Shown piece after piece: positions 51,209 to 60,692 of a stretch of DNA of 64,000 nt. The DNA is from an uncultured Blautia sp. (GTDB taxonomy: Bacteria; Bacillota; Clostridia; Lachnospirales; Lachnospiraceae). Under the pieces are notes generated by a model. The model saw nothing but the letters and a program-made list of their open reading frames with translations. It did no database searches and had not been told where the DNA came from. The stretch spans positions 62,001-126,000 of the forward strand of contig CAKRXU010000001.1 in NCBI GenBank assembly GCA_934424575.1, written 5' to 3'. Positions within the stretch are counted from its first letter, which is position 1. Every line of letters begins with the position of its first letter. The position numbers and the translations under genes were made by a program.

Positions 51209-52273
51209 TTATTCTTTTACATTCAGATAAACATCTTCTTTTGAATGGAATCCACCATCCACAATGACTTCATCCATATTTTCTGCTGTCACTGCGATCG
51301 GCGTGATCTTGTAATATGGGATCTCGCCGGAACCATCGTCGGTTGTTTCTGTTACCGGGATCTCACAGTCTTTTGAGGTAATGTCTGTACCGTTTCCGAG
51401 TGCCACTGCGAGGATCGCCGCTGTGCTTGCCTCCTGCTCGATCGGTTTGTAGACTGTCATGGTCTGTGTCCCCTCTACGATCCGCTGGCAGGCTGCCAGG
51501 TCTGCATCCTGCGCAACCAGTGCCACCTGTCCTGCAAGGCGGTTTTCTGCCAGGACTTTGACTGCCTGGCTTGCCAGATCATCATTGCCGCACATCACGC
51601 CCACAATGTCGTCTGTCACTTCAAGACCTTTGTTTACATGCGTTGCTGCCATCTCAGCTAGCCAGTTATCACAGTATCCTGTATAGACGATCTTGAGTTT
51701 GCTTCCTTTCAGAGCCTTACGGAAACCAAGTTCTACCTCCTCTACATTTTTGTCCGTAGGAGAACCGTTGATCGCAAAGATATTTCCACCGTCCGGGCAT
51801 GCCTCGACCAAAGCCTCTCCCATCAGGGTTCCTACCATCTCATTGTCGATCGTGATATAGAGGTCTGCATCCACATTTGCGATCATCCGGTCATAGCAGA
51901 CTACTTTGATCCCCTTGTCCTTCGCTTCTTTTACCACATCATACAGAGCATCTCCGTTGATCGGGATGATCACGATCACGTCCATTTCCTTCTGGATAAA
52001 GTATTCGATCTGTGAGATCTGTTCATCCACATCACCGCCTGCCACCTGGACATTTACTTCTGCCCCAAACCCCTGTGCCGTAGATACGAACATATCCCGG
52101 TCGCGAAGCCATCTCTCGATCACAAAGGAATCAAAACTGAGTCCAATCTGAAGTTTCTTTTCTTCTGTTGTTTCTTTTTTTGTTGTCTCAATTTTCTGTG
52201 TTCCGCATCCTGTCACGCAAAGAACAAACATCAGGGCAGTTATAAGAAGAGCTATCCCTCTTTTCTTTTTCAT
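51209..52273 (-). CDS. Sugar-binding lipoprotein (XylF/RbsB type)
   Basis: Periplasmic-binding-protein-like domain for pentoses or related sugars, 354 residues. Lipoprotein signal with lipobox VTGC (Cys at about 23). The family pattern includes GLSFDSFVIERWLRDRDMF (about 49-67), AGGDVDEQISQIEYFI, CYDRMIANVDADLYITIDN and TVYKPIEQEA, all close to XylF/ChvE proteins. It overlaps the upstream response-regulator gene by 4 nt and so belongs to the signalling operon rather than the ABC operon; it may hand sugar to the kinase system or share the importer. Confidence 0.88.
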   Translation of the reverse strand: MKKKRGIALLITALMFVLCVTGCGTQKIETTKKETTEEKKLQIGLSFDSFVIERWLRDRDMFVSTAQGFGAEVNVQVAGGDVDEQISQIEYFIQKEMDVIVIIPINGDALYDVVKEAKDKGIKVVCYDRMIANVDADLYITIDNEMVGTLMGEALVEACPDGGNIFAINGSPTDKNVEEVELGFRKALKGSKLKIVYTGYCDNWLAEMAATHVNKGLEVTDDIVGVMCGNDDLASQAVKVLAENRLAGQVALVAQDADLAACQRIVEGTQTMTVYKPIEQEASTAAILAVALGNGTDITSKDCEIPVTETTDDGSGEIPYYKITPIAVTAENMDEVIVDGGFHSKEDVYLNVKE

Positions 52274-53865
52274 TTTCCGTACCTCGTCTTGAATTCACTT
52301 GGAGTCATGTCTGTCTGCTTCTTAAAGATCCTGCTGAAATAGTTCGGGTCTGTATAGCCGCTCTTTACGCCGGCTTCTTTGACGCTGACTTCCGGCTGTT
52401 TCAGGAATTCTTTTGCCTTTTCTATTCGGATCCTGGTGAGATATTCAATGAAGTTCTCACCCGTTTCCTCCTTGAAGATCTTGCTGAAATAATAAGGGCT
52501 GATATTTACCTGACCGGAAACTTCATCCAGTGAAATGTCCTTGCTGAAATTTTCCTGGATGTAGAGCATTGCCTTTTTGACAGCGGAATTCGACTGTTCC
52601 TCTTTCTGATCACGGATGGAACGGCAAATGTTGACCATCTTATCCAGAAACCAGCTTCTGAGTTCTTCGTAACCGCTGCATGCCATCGCCACGTCCAGAT
52701 AATCCCGCCTGTAGCTGAATCCATAGTTGACAGCACCTGCCTCAAAAGCGATCTTTTCGCCCCAGATAATGTATTCCAGAACCTTCAGACGGATATTGTT
52801 CATATCCTCCGCGTAATGCTCCAGCATCCAGTCAAAGAACGTATTCAGCTCCTGTACACATTTCTTTTCGTCCCCGTCACCAAGATAACGGAAGATCCTT
52901 TTCTCCATATCGACAGGAAATTCCTCATCATAAACACCGTTCTGCGAAAGATCCTCGATATGGATCACTCTGCTCTTGCTTCCGTTCAGCGCACGGAGTG
53001 CCTCACGGTAAGAGCGTTCCTGCTCCCGCATGTCACGGATCCTGCCAAGTCCGATACGGAATCTGGCATCGATCCTGTTTTCCAGCCTTGACACAAGATT
53101 TCTCGCCTGTTCCACGAGATCGATCCTTTCTTCATATGGATTCTCAGGCAGGCTGCACGGCACGATCACCGGGATACGGTTTGACATCACCGAGCCAACT
53201 GCACAGGAAAAAGAGGATTTCACCACATCCCTCAGCTCATCATAAAAACTCTGTGCCTTCACATTCATTCCGACAGGGCTTATCAGCCTGCCGTTTTCAT
53301 ACGACTGCCCAAACTGGATGACCATGACATAGCCCTGTTTTTCCTCGATATCCAGAAGCTGCCGGTAGTAGTCTGCTGCCTGTTCCTCCTGCTGGAACAA
53401 AAGGCTTCCTACAAAGCTGTTTTCCACAACAGGGATGACCGTTTCCAGTTTTTCCTGGATCTTCAACAGATTACTCCTCTGATTTCTCTTCTTATCCACC
53501 TTCTCGATGGCTTCCTCCACCGCGGAGATGATCTTTGCCTTGGAGATCGGCTTTGTCAGATAACGCTCCACGCCAAGATCGATCGCCTCTTTTGCATAAT
53601 CAAACTTGTCATAAGCAGATACTACATAAAAAAGTGCTGTCGTATTGAATTTTCGTATTTCCCGCATTGCCTGGATCCCGTTGATCCCGGGCATATGAAT
53701 GTCCATAAAGACAATATCCGGATGAAAAGTTTCTGCTTTTTCTGTCACTGCTCTTCCTGTCTTGGCCGTTTCTGTGATGCAGCTCTCTCCAAATGTACTG
53801 GATATCACACTTTTGAAAGCTTCCAGCATAATTCCCTCGTCATCTGCTATCAATATACGATACAT
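52270..53865 (-). CDS. AraC-type response regulator (YesN-like)
   Basis: Two-component output protein of 531 residues. Receiver domain with phosphoacceptor Asp in DIVFMDIHMPG (about 54) and Lys in YLTKPISKAK (about 104), a long middle region, and a C-terminal AraC double HTH ending with YTDPNYFSRIFKKQTDMTPS. The start at 53865 (MYRILIADDEG) follows GGAGGG; the longer frame is unsupported. It is partnered with the histidine kinase 28 nt upstream. It presumably activates the sugar ABC operon. Confidence 0.93.
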   Translation of the reverse strand: MYRILIADDEGIMLEAFKSVISSTFGESCITETAKTGRAVTEKAETFHPDIVFMDIHMPGINGIQAMREIRKFNTTALFYVVSAYDKFDYAKEAIDLGVERYLTKPISKAKIISAVEEAIEKVDKKRNQRSNLLKIQEKLETVIPVVENSFVGSLLFQQEEQAADYYRQLLDIEEKQGYVMVIQFGQSYENGRLISPVGMNVKAQSFYDELRDVVKSSFSCAVGSVMSNRIPVIVPCSLPENPYEERIDLVEQARNLVSRLENRIDARFRIGLGRIRDMREQERSYREALRALNGSKSRVIHIEDLSQNGVYDEEFPVDMEKRIFRYLGDGDEKKCVQELNTFFDWMLEHYAEDMNNIRLKVLEYIIWGEKIAFEAGAVNYGFSYRRDYLDVAMACSGYEELRSWFLDKMVNICRSIRDQKEEQSNSAVKKAMLYIQENFSKDISLDEVSGQVNISPYYFSKIFKEETGENFIEYLTRIRIEKAKEFLKQPEVSVKEAGVKSGYTDPNYFSRIFKKQTDMTPSEFKTRYGK

Positions 53866-53893
53866 CGTTTTGTTTTCCCTCCACTTTCTTATG

Positions 53894-55393
53894 CTACTCC
53901 AGTTCCTCTTTTTCCATCGGAATGACAATATGAACTTTCGTTCCGGTTCCAGGTCCGTCACTCTCTATGGTCATGAGATCTTCCTGCTTATAATACAGAC
54001 GCAGTCTTTCTATTACATTTCGGACTGCAATTCCTGTAGAATGACGGTTCTCCTCGTTCTGTACGGATCTTCCTTCCATTACTTTCGCGATCATTTCTTC
54101 TGTCATTCCTGCTCCGTTATCGCTGACTGTGATATCGATCATATCCTGATTTCTGTGAATGGACATCACTATACGTCCTGTTTCCATACAGTCATGGATT
54201 CCATGCTGGACAGCGTTCTCCACCAGCGGCTGCAGGATCATGCTTGGAATACGGATGTTTTCGATTCCTTCATCCACCTCTCGGACATATGTAATATCTC
54301 CGGCAAAACGCACATTAAGGATATAGATATAATTATCTACTGCTTCAATCTCCTCCCAGAGCATCGCATCTTCTTCCATCTTGCGCACATTATACCGAAA
54401 AAAATCCGCCATTTTTTCCAGAAATATACCTGTCTTGTCCGCATCTCCCATCATCGCAAGCTGTGCACCTGCATTCAGGGAATTGAACAGAAAATGCGGA
54501 TTGATCTGCGCCTGAAGGAACTTCAGCTGTGCTTCCTTAAGGTGTGCCTCCATCATAAGCTCTCGTTCCTTCATCTGCGCCTGCCGCTCCATGCTTTCCT
54601 TGAGCTGGTCGATGTTCTCGCGGATGCTCTCCAGCATCTGGTTAAAACTTCTCGTCACGACTCCAACTTCATCATCCATAACAATAGGAAGCTGCGGAAC
54701 ATCGAGATTTCCTTTTGCAACCTCATGTGCCGTATTGGAAAGAGCTGTCAGAGGACGGATCATATTCCGAACCAGAAGGACCGTCACTGCAAGCCCAACC
54801 ACATAAACGACGATCAGTACGATCAGGCAGAGTCTGTACAGCACATTCATCGATGACAGTAATAACTGATAATTTGCTGAGTTTGTCTTAAAGCGCAAAT
54901 TATTTAATTTGTATATATAAGTATTGATATATTCATAGAGCTGATTTTCTGTTTCGTAGGAAGTCTTGTATTTCTCTACATTTCTTCCTCGCTTCGCCTG
55001 AACTGTCTCATTTGTCTGATCCAGATAACTCTCGGACATCCTGCGGATGTTTTTTTCGAGTATCTTTACTTCGCTGTCCATGTTTTTGTCGTTGAGATCT
55101 TCGATCAGATTTTTGTAATTCTGGTCATAACGGTAATAGTTTTCCAGTGTCTCGGTACTTTTTGTATTCAGGTATTCATAGACTGTGTTCTCAACAAGTT
55201 CCAGTGCTTCCGAAAGCTCATTCACATCGACATTGCTGGAAAAGACCGCATCGATCCTGGTAACGGCATTCTGGATCTGACTGAAAATAAAGAAATTGAT
55301 CCCGAGTGCAAAGACAAGCACCATGAGCATGACTCCGCTCAGTCTGGTCTGTATGGAATTATTTACGGAAGGGGTGTCCTTTTTTTCTGTCAT
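53894..55393 (-). CDS. LytS/YesM-type sensor histidine kinase
   Basis: Membrane kinase of 499 residues. Two helices (about 16-38 and 182-208) bracket an extracellular helical domain, followed by HAMP (about 205-260), a coiled coil and the His_kinase domain with the phosphoacceptor in QINPHFLFNSLN (about 308) and the ATP site NAVQHGIHD and DNGAGM. Its start overlaps the sensor-protein gene by 4 nt, tightly linking kinase and extracellular sensor. Confidence 0.93.
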   Translation of the reverse strand: MTEKKDTPSVNNSIQTRLSGVMLMVLVFALGINFFIFSQIQNAVTRIDAVFSSNVDVNELSEALELVENTVYEYLNTKSTETLENYYRYDQNYKNLIEDLNDKNMDSEVKILEKNIRRMSESYLDQTNETVQAKRGRNVEKYKTSYETENQLYEYINTYIYKLNNLRFKTNSANYQLLLSSMNVLYRLCLIVLIVVYVVGLAVTVLLVRNMIRPLTALSNTAHEVAKGNLDVPQLPIVMDDEVGVVTRSFNQMLESIRENIDQLKESMERQAQMKERELMMEAHLKEAQLKFLQAQINPHFLFNSLNAGAQLAMMGDADKTGIFLEKMADFFRYNVRKMEEDAMLWEEIEAVDNYIYILNVRFAGDITYVREVDEGIENIRIPSMILQPLVENAVQHGIHDCMETGRIVMSIHRNQDMIDITVSDNGAGMTEEMIAKVMEGRSVQNEENRHSTGIAVRNVIERLRLYYKQEDLMTIESDGPGTGTKVHIVIPMEKEELE

Positions 55394-56403
55394 TTTTCGC
55401 CCTCCGTTCTGTACTCATCGGTGTTATCCTTTGTGATCACATGCTGATTTACACTGTAATATCCGTTGCTGTGCCCAAGAGATAAATACTCTTCCAGTGC
55501 GTTGACACTGTATTTTCCTACTTCATCCATATCCATCGCGATCGTGGAGGACAGGATCCCCTTGTCGATCGCATTCAGAATCACATCGGAATAATAGTAA
55601 CCGATCACCTTGACATTTCCAACCTGGTTATAATCGACCAGGGCCTGATATACGCATTCCGTCACCACTTCATCCATACATACCAGGACATCCGGCAGAC
55701 TTTCCTCATTTACAAACATATCCCGGACAAATTCTTCCGTGTCAAAATCTGCACTGCTATCCACACAGTACTCTGACAGATTGACAGACTGGCCTGTTTT
55801 TTTCCTGGATTCCAGTTCTTTTTTTACCTGATAGTAAACGAGATTGGTCTCCTGTGTCTTGGAACTGGAAGTCGAAAGAAACAGGATCTGTGTGGTCCCT
55901 TTTTCATTCAACATTCCTGCTATCTGGTCAGTATAAGCACTTCCCATCTCATAACTGTTCAGACCGACAAAGCTGATCCTGCGGCATGCAGAATCGTCTG
56001 TAAGGATCGTGACAACCGGGATTCCCTCGCGGGCAGCCTCTTCGATCAGTTTCTGCTCGGCCTTGCTTCCGTCTGCTTCAAGAATGATCCCGTCAACCTG
56101 AGATGCGATCCCGATCCGCAGACAGTCTTCCTGTGTATAATTCTTCATCTGTTCCGGTGAAAGAAGTTCGACGTAGGCATCGGCTTCTTTGGCAGTTTCG
56201 CTGGCGCTTTGGTAGACGGACTGCCACATCAGGGTATCTTTGTCATTGGAGATCATCAGATAGTGCTTCTGATAACTCGCTGCATATTCTCCTTCGCCCA
56301 GATCCACCTTATCCATGGATTTCTGAAAGTAGACCCAGATCCCTGACAGAAAAAAGATGCATCCTGCCAGTATGCAAAAAACTGTCAGTGTAAATTTTTT
56401 CAT
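55390..56403 (-). CDS. Membrane-anchored sugar-binding sensor protein (XylFII-like)
   Basis: Periplasmic-binding-protein-like domain of 337 residues preceded by an N-terminal hydrophobic helix (about 5-26). The helix contains LAGC but runs on hydrophobically past the Cys, which fits a membrane anchor better than a cleaved lipoprotein signal. Downstream motifs include GIASQVDGIILEADGS and FVGLNSYEMGSAY. Such proteins are known to form a three-component system with LytS-type kinases and YesN regulators, as described for clostridial xylose sensing. The ligand here is unknown. Confidence 0.85.
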   Translation of the reverse strand: MKKFTLTVFCILAGCIFFLSGIWVYFQKSMDKVDLGEGEYAASYQKHYLMISNDKDTLMWQSVYQSASETAKEADAYVELLSPEQMKNYTQEDCLRIGIASQVDGIILEADGSKAEQKLIEEAAREGIPVVTILTDDSACRRISFVGLNSYEMGSAYTDQIAGMLNEKGTTQILFLSTSSSKTQETNLVYYQVKKELESRKKTGQSVNLSEYCVDSSADFDTEEFVRDMFVNEESLPDVLVCMDEVVTECVYQALVDYNQVGNVKVIGYYYSDVILNAIDKGILSSTIAMDMDEVGKYSVNALEEYLSLGHSNGYYSVNQHVITKDNTDEYRTEGEK

Positions 56404-56434
56404 AATTCATCATAATTCCTTTGTATTTTTTCAT

Positions 56435-56463
56435 ATTGTAACACAATTATGACAGCATTGCAA
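56435..56463 (-). promoter_or_regulatory. Promoter of the sensor-kinase-regulator operon
   Basis: Minus strand -35 TTGCAA (56458-56463), 17-nt spacer, -10 TACAAT (56435-56440). It begins only 3 nt after the terminator of the upstream ABC operon. Confidence 0.65.
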
Positions 56464-56465
56464 AA

Positions 56466-56493
56466 GGAGCCATTGCTTTTGCACAATGACTCC
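56466..56493 (-). terminator. Intrinsic terminator after the sugar permease
   Basis: Minus strand stem GGAGTCATTG/CAATGGCTCC (one mismatch) with an 8-nt loop, followed by TTTTGC. It is about 25 nt past the permease stop. Confidence 0.75.
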
Positions 56494-56516
56494 TCTTGTT
56501 AATCTGATCAGATCGA

Positions 56517-57674
56517 TCAGCCGTTCTTTCTGTTGGATAATACATCAAATACAACTGCGATAAGAAGTACGGCACCTTTTACTACGTACTGCCAGGAATC
56601 ACCGATACCCATGATGGACATACCCATGTTGATGACACCGAGGAGAAGAGCACCGATCACTACACCGCCTACAGTACCGCTGCCGCCGTATGCGGAAGCA
56701 CCACCGATGAAACAGGAACCGATCGCATCCATCTCGAAGGATGTACCTGTACTACCGTTTACAGAACCTACACGTGCTGCACAGAGAAGACCTGCAAGAC
56801 CTGCAAGAAGTCCCATGTTTGCATATGCGATGAAGTAAACTTTGTTTGTATCAATACCGGAAAGCTGTGTAGCTTTCTCGTTACCGCCGATTGCGTAGAA
56901 GTAACGTCCAAATGCTGTTCTGGATGTGATGAAGTTGTAGATCAGGCAGATTGCAACAACCCATACGAACATGATGGAGATACCTTTGTACTGGAACAGT
57001 TTGTAGCAGTACCAGAGGATAACTGCTGCGATGATGACTGCTTTGCTGTAATCAGAAAATGCTGTATTCTGACGATATCCTCTTTTTGCTTTGTTTGCTC
57101 TGGAACGAACTACGTTGAAGATCACATAAACTGCAACTACGATACCAACGATCAGTGCAGAATAGTTTGCTGTGTCGTCAAGTCCAGGAATGTTGATGTA
57201 GGATGTAAATACATTCAGGAAACCTTTGTCCTGGATAGAAACAGTCTTGTTGTCCAGGATCAGACGTCCAAATCCACGGAAGATGAACATACCTGCAAGT
57301 GTTGTGATGAATGGAGGGATACGTTTGTAACCGATCCAGTAACCCTGCCATACACCTACCAGAAGACCTACAACGAGGCAGATGATAATGGTAAGATATG
57401 GGTTCATTCCTTTGTTACCGATCATAACGGCTGCAAGACCGCCGACCATACAGATAACAGCACCTACAGAAAGGTCGATGTTACCACCTGTCAAGATACA
57501 TAACAACATACCACATGCAAGAACCAGAACGTAACCATTCTGAAGCATCAGGTTTGACATATTCTGTGCATACAGAAGTCTTCCATCTGTCAGGCCACAG
57601 AACAGGATAAATACAACTACCAGTGCAATGACCATTGTATATTTTCTTAAGAAATCTTTTACATTAAACTTCAT
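56517..57674 (-). CDS. Sugar ABC transporter permease (GguB/XylH type)
   Basis: Inner-membrane channel of a multiple-sugar importer, 385 residues with about 10 hydrophobic segments. Typical sequences are CGMLLCILTGGNIDLSVGA (about 54-72), TLAGMFIFRGFGRLI, GGNEKATQLSGIDTNKV (about 262-278) and SCFIGGASAYGGSGTV. Last gene of the operon, 43 nt after the ATPase. Confidence 0.93.
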   Translation of the reverse strand: MKFNVKDFLRKYTMVIALVVVFILFCGLTDGRLLYAQNMSNLMLQNGYVLVLACGMLLCILTGGNIDLSVGAVICMVGGLAAVMIGNKGMNPYLTIIICLVVGLLVGVWQGYWIGYKRIPPFITTLAGMFIFRGFGRLILDNKTVSIQDKGFLNVFTSYINIPGLDDTANYSALIVGIVVAVYVIFNVVRSRANKAKRGYRQNTAFSDYSKAVIIAAVILWYCYKLFQYKGISIMFVWVVAICLIYNFITSRTAFGRYFYAIGGNEKATQLSGIDTNKVYFIAYANMGLLAGLAGLLCAARVGSVNGSTGTSFEMDAIGSCFIGGASAYGGSGTVGGVVIGALLLGVINMGMSIMGIGDSWQYVVKGAVLLIAVVFDVLSNRKNG

Positions 57675-57717
57675 TTTTTTACCCCTTTCCCGGTAGAATC
57701 GAATTCACGTTTCGACC

Positions 57718-59259
57718 TTATTTCTTATTCTGCTCCTGCATGATCGAAGCCATAATACGTTCCTGTGTTGCCTCTTCGGCACTGAGCTCGCCTGCCAGAC
57801 GGCCCTCACTCATAACGTAGATACGGTCACACATACCAAGAAGCTCCGGCATTTCGGATGAGATCATGATAACTGATTTTCCATCTTCTACCATTTTGTT
57901 GATCAGGCAATAGATATCGTATTTTGCGCCTACATCGATGCCTCGTGTCGGCTCATCCAGAATCAGGATATCCGGTTCTGTAAACATCCATTTGCCGAGA
58001 AGTGCTTTCTGCTGGTTACCACCGGAAAGGTTGCCGATCTTCTGCTCGTTGGAAGGAGTCTTGGTTCCCATTTCCTTTGTCATCTCATCAGCTAAGTGCA
58101 CTTCCAGATCTGTGTTGATCACGCCCTTTTCACAGACTTTGGAAAGTCGTGCAAGCGTTGTATTAAATCGAATAGATTCTCCGAGGATCACACCGTTTGT
58201 CTTACGGTCTTCTGTTACATACGCAAGACCATGACGGATCGCATCACGCGGATTCTTGAGGTTTACTTTTTCTCCCTTGATATAGAGTTCACCACTGATG
58301 TTGCTTCCGTAGCTCTTTCCGAATACGGACATTGCAAACTCTGTACGTCCTGCACCCTGCAGTCCGGAGAAACCAATAACCTCACCTTTATGTACTTTAC
58401 AGGAAATATTGTCATCTACGACTTTTTCCGGATAAAGCGGATGATGTACGGTCCAGTTCTTTACTTCCAGCATGACATCTTTGCTGATGTTATGTTTTCT
58501 GGCCGGATAACGGTCATCCATGGAACGACCAACCATACCTTTGATGATACGGTCTTCACTTAAGTCATCTACGCCTTTTGTCAGTGTTTCGATCGTTGTA
58601 CCATCTCGGATGATCGTACAGCGGTCTGCACAATAGATGATCTCATTCAGTTTATGTGTGATGATGATAGAGGTAAGGCCGTTTTTCTTGAATTCCATCA
58701 GAAGATCCAGAAGCATCTTGGCATCTTCATCATTCAGGGAAGAGGTAGGCTCATCCAGGATCAGAAGTTTAACCTTCTTGGAAAATGCCTTCGCGATCTC
58801 TACCAGCTGCTGTTTACCTGTTCCGATATCTTTGATCAGTGTCTGTGCAGATTCATGAAGTCCAACCTGCGCCATGTGTTTTTCTGCTTCACTGTATGTT
58901 TTGTCCCAGTCAATGCTGCCTCTTTTATTCTTAATCTCGTTTCCGAGAAACATATTCTCTCCAATAGAAAGCAGCGGAATCAGTGCAAGTTCCTGATGAA
59001 TGATAACGATACCTTTCGCTTCACTGTCGTTCAGGTTTTTAAACTTACATTCCTCGCCTTCATAGGTAACGGTACCTGTATAACTTCCATATGGATACTG
59101 ACCACTTAATACGTTCATCAGTGTGGATTTTCCCGCACCGTTTTCACCGATCAGCGCGTGAATCTCTCCTCGCTGGACCTCAAGATTTACATTGTCCAGA
59201 GCTTTGACACCGGGGAACTCCTTCGTAATGTGATCCATTACTAAAATATTGTCTGCCAA
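57718..59259 (-). CDS. Sugar ABC transporter ATPase with two ABC domains (GguA/MglA type)
   Basis: Tandem ATP-binding subunit of 513 residues. N-terminal domain: Walker A GENGAGKSTLMN (about 34-45), signature region GKQQLVEIAKAFSKK and Walker B LLILDEPTSSLNDED. C-terminal domain: GLQGAGRTEFAM in place of a full Walker A, LSGGNQQKALLGKW and ILILDEPTRGIDVGAK. A TTG start at 59259 is preferred, with AAAGGGGG upstream, because upstream codons lie in the terminator region; no ATG fits before residue 7 of this product. Confidence 0.9.
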   Translation of the reverse strand: MADNILVMDHITKEFPGVKALDNVNLEVQRGEIHALIGENGAGKSTLMNVLSGQYPYGSYTGTVTYEGEECKFKNLNDSEAKGIVIIHQELALIPLLSIGENMFLGNEIKNKRGSIDWDKTYSEAEKHMAQVGLHESAQTLIKDIGTGKQQLVEIAKAFSKKVKLLILDEPTSSLNDEDAKMLLDLLMEFKKNGLTSIIITHKLNEIIYCADRCTIIRDGTTIETLTKGVDDLSEDRIIKGMVGRSMDDRYPARKHNISKDVMLEVKNWTVHHPLYPEKVVDDNISCKVHKGEVIGFSGLQGAGRTEFAMSVFGKSYGSNISGELYIKGEKVNLKNPRDAIRHGLAYVTEDRKTNGVILGESIRFNTTLARLSKVCEKGVINTDLEVHLADEMTKEMGTKTPSNEQKIGNLSGGNQQKALLGKWMFTEPDILILDEPTRGIDVGAKYDIYCLINKMVEDGKSVIMISSEMPELLGMCDRIYVMSEGRLAGELSAEEATQERIMASIMQEQNKK

Positions 59260-59275
59260 AATGGCGCCCCCTTTC

Positions 59276-59306
59276 AAAAAAATCGGGCGGGGCATTCACC
59301 CCGCCC
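59276..59306 (-). terminator. Intercistronic terminator/attenuator between sugar-binding protein and ATPase
   Basis: Minus strand 8-bp GC stem GGGCGGGG/CCCCGCCC with loop TGAATG, followed by GATTTTTTT. It should reduce expression of the membrane subunits relative to the binding protein. Confidence 0.85.
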
Positions 59307-59360
59307 ATTTAATTCAAGTTCTATGTTTTTTGTTGATAGTTACTGGCTCTGCTTCGTCAA

Positions 59361-60491
59361 TCAGCCTGCTGGATGAAGGTATCCGTCATCGTCCTGTGTG
59401 TAGTATCCTGTGTCAACAAGTTCTTCTTTCATGTTGTCTTTGGTTACAACTGTAGGAACAAGCAGGAAGGATGGGCATTTGTTTCCATCAGATGTTTCAT
59501 AGGATTCTGTATCATATGCACAATCGAAATCCCAGCCAGAGTTTGTGATCAGAGATTCATCAACTGTGTCACCTTTCAGCATTGCTTCTGCAAGGTCAAG
59601 TGTTACGACTGCTTCGTTTGCAACTGCTTTGTAAACGGTCATGGACTGTTTTCCGTCAACGATGTTTGCAAGGTTTGCTTCGTCACCGTCCTGTCCTGTG
59701 ATCAGAACGTCGTTTTTGCCTGCATAGTCAGACTCGATCGCCTGTGTAACACCAAGTGCTGTAGAGTCATTGGAGCAAAGAGCTACATCAAGCTGTGTTC
59801 CGTCTGCATAGTAGGAAGCGAGGATGTTCTGCATTCTTTCGAGAGCTGTCTGTGTATCCCACTGAGCTGTTGCAACAGAATCGAAATCTGTCTGTCCGGA
59901 AACTACGTTTAATGTTCCTGCATCCAGATAAGGTTTCAGAGTGTCGTAAGCACCGTTGAAGAAGTATCCAGCGTTGTTATCTGCCGGGTCACCTGCTGTG
60001 AACTCGATGTTGTAAGTCTTGTCGCCTGCATTGTCAAGATCCAGAGTATCGATTACGTACTGTCCCTGAAGAGTACCTACTGTGTAGTTATCGAAGGAAA
60101 TATAGTAGGAAACTGCATCGGATTTGATCAGACGGTCATAAGAAATAACCGGGATTCCAGCCTCTGCTGCTTCATCCATAACTGTGTTAAGTGCTTCACC
60201 ATCGATAGCTGCAACTACCAGAAGGTCAACTCCGTCGGAGATCAGGTTCTGGATATCATTTACCTGACGGTCTGTTTCGTTGTCGGAGTATGTCAGTTCT
60301 ACATCATAGCCAGCTGCTTTGAACTGTTCTTCCAGATAAGAACCATCTCTGTTCCAACGCTCCAGAGACTGTGTCGGCATGGAAATTCCGATCTTTCCGC
60401 CGCCTGCTGCATCATCAGAAGCAAATGCAGGAACTGCACAGGATGTGATTGCCATTGCTGCTGCCATCGCTAAAACTAATTTTTTCTTCAT
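59361..60491 (-). CDS. Sugar ABC transporter substrate-binding protein (ChvE/XylF type)
   Basis: Extracellular receptor of the sugar importer, 376 residues. The signal peptide ends near residue 25 (CAVPAFASDD); the Cys in this region is not in a clear lipobox, so it is likely secreted or anchored by the signal. Conserved stretches are GISMPTQSLERWNRDG (about 34-49), PVISYDRLIKSDAVSYYISFDN and GQDGDEANLANIVDGKQSMTVYK-like motifs shared with ChvE. Strong GGGAGG upstream. It has its own promoter, with a palindrome at the start site. Confidence 0.92.
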   Translation of the reverse strand: MKKKLVLAMAAAMAITSCAVPAFASDDAAGGGKIGISMPTQSLERWNRDGSYLEEQFKAAGYDVELTYSDNETDRQVNDIQNLISDGVDLLVVAAIDGEALNTVMDEAAEAGIPVISYDRLIKSDAVSYYISFDNYTVGTLQGQYVIDTLDLDNAGDKTYNIEFTAGDPADNNAGYFFNGAYDTLKPYLDAGTLNVVSGQTDFDSVATAQWDTQTALERMQNILASYYADGTQLDVALCSNDSTALGVTQAIESDYAGKNDVLITGQDGDEANLANIVDGKQSMTVYKAVANEAVVTLDLAEAMLKGDTVDESLITNSGWDFDCAYDTESYETSDGNKCPSFLLVPTVVTKDNMKEELVDTGYYTQDDDGYLHPAG

Positions 60492-60523
60492 AAGAAACCT
60501 CCCATTTTTTATTCGTTCTTATT

Positions 60524-60540
60524 AGCTATTTCGTATAGCT
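60524..60540. promoter_or_regulatory. Palindrome in the leader of the sugar ABC operon
   Basis: AGCTAT-TTCGT-ATAGCT is a 6-bp inverted repeat with a 5-nt spacer located about 10-25 nt downstream of the -10. It is a candidate operator or activator/roadblock site for the sugar operon. Confidence 0.4.
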
Positions 60541-60550
60541 TTTTGATGAG

Positions 60551-60580
60551 ATTATAATACCATATGGATATATTAAACAA
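60551..60580 (-). promoter_or_regulatory. Promoter of the sugar ABC operon
   Basis: Minus strand -35 TTGTTT (60575-60580), 18-nt spacer, -10 TATAAT (60551-60556). Confidence 0.6.
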
Positions 60581-60692
60581 AATGGACTGTTTTTTGATGC
60601 ACCTTTCAATTTTTGCGAAAAAAAATATCCAGATGGGACTCATCTGGATATTTTAGTAAAATCTTTATAAATGATAGTAAAATTATGCTATT

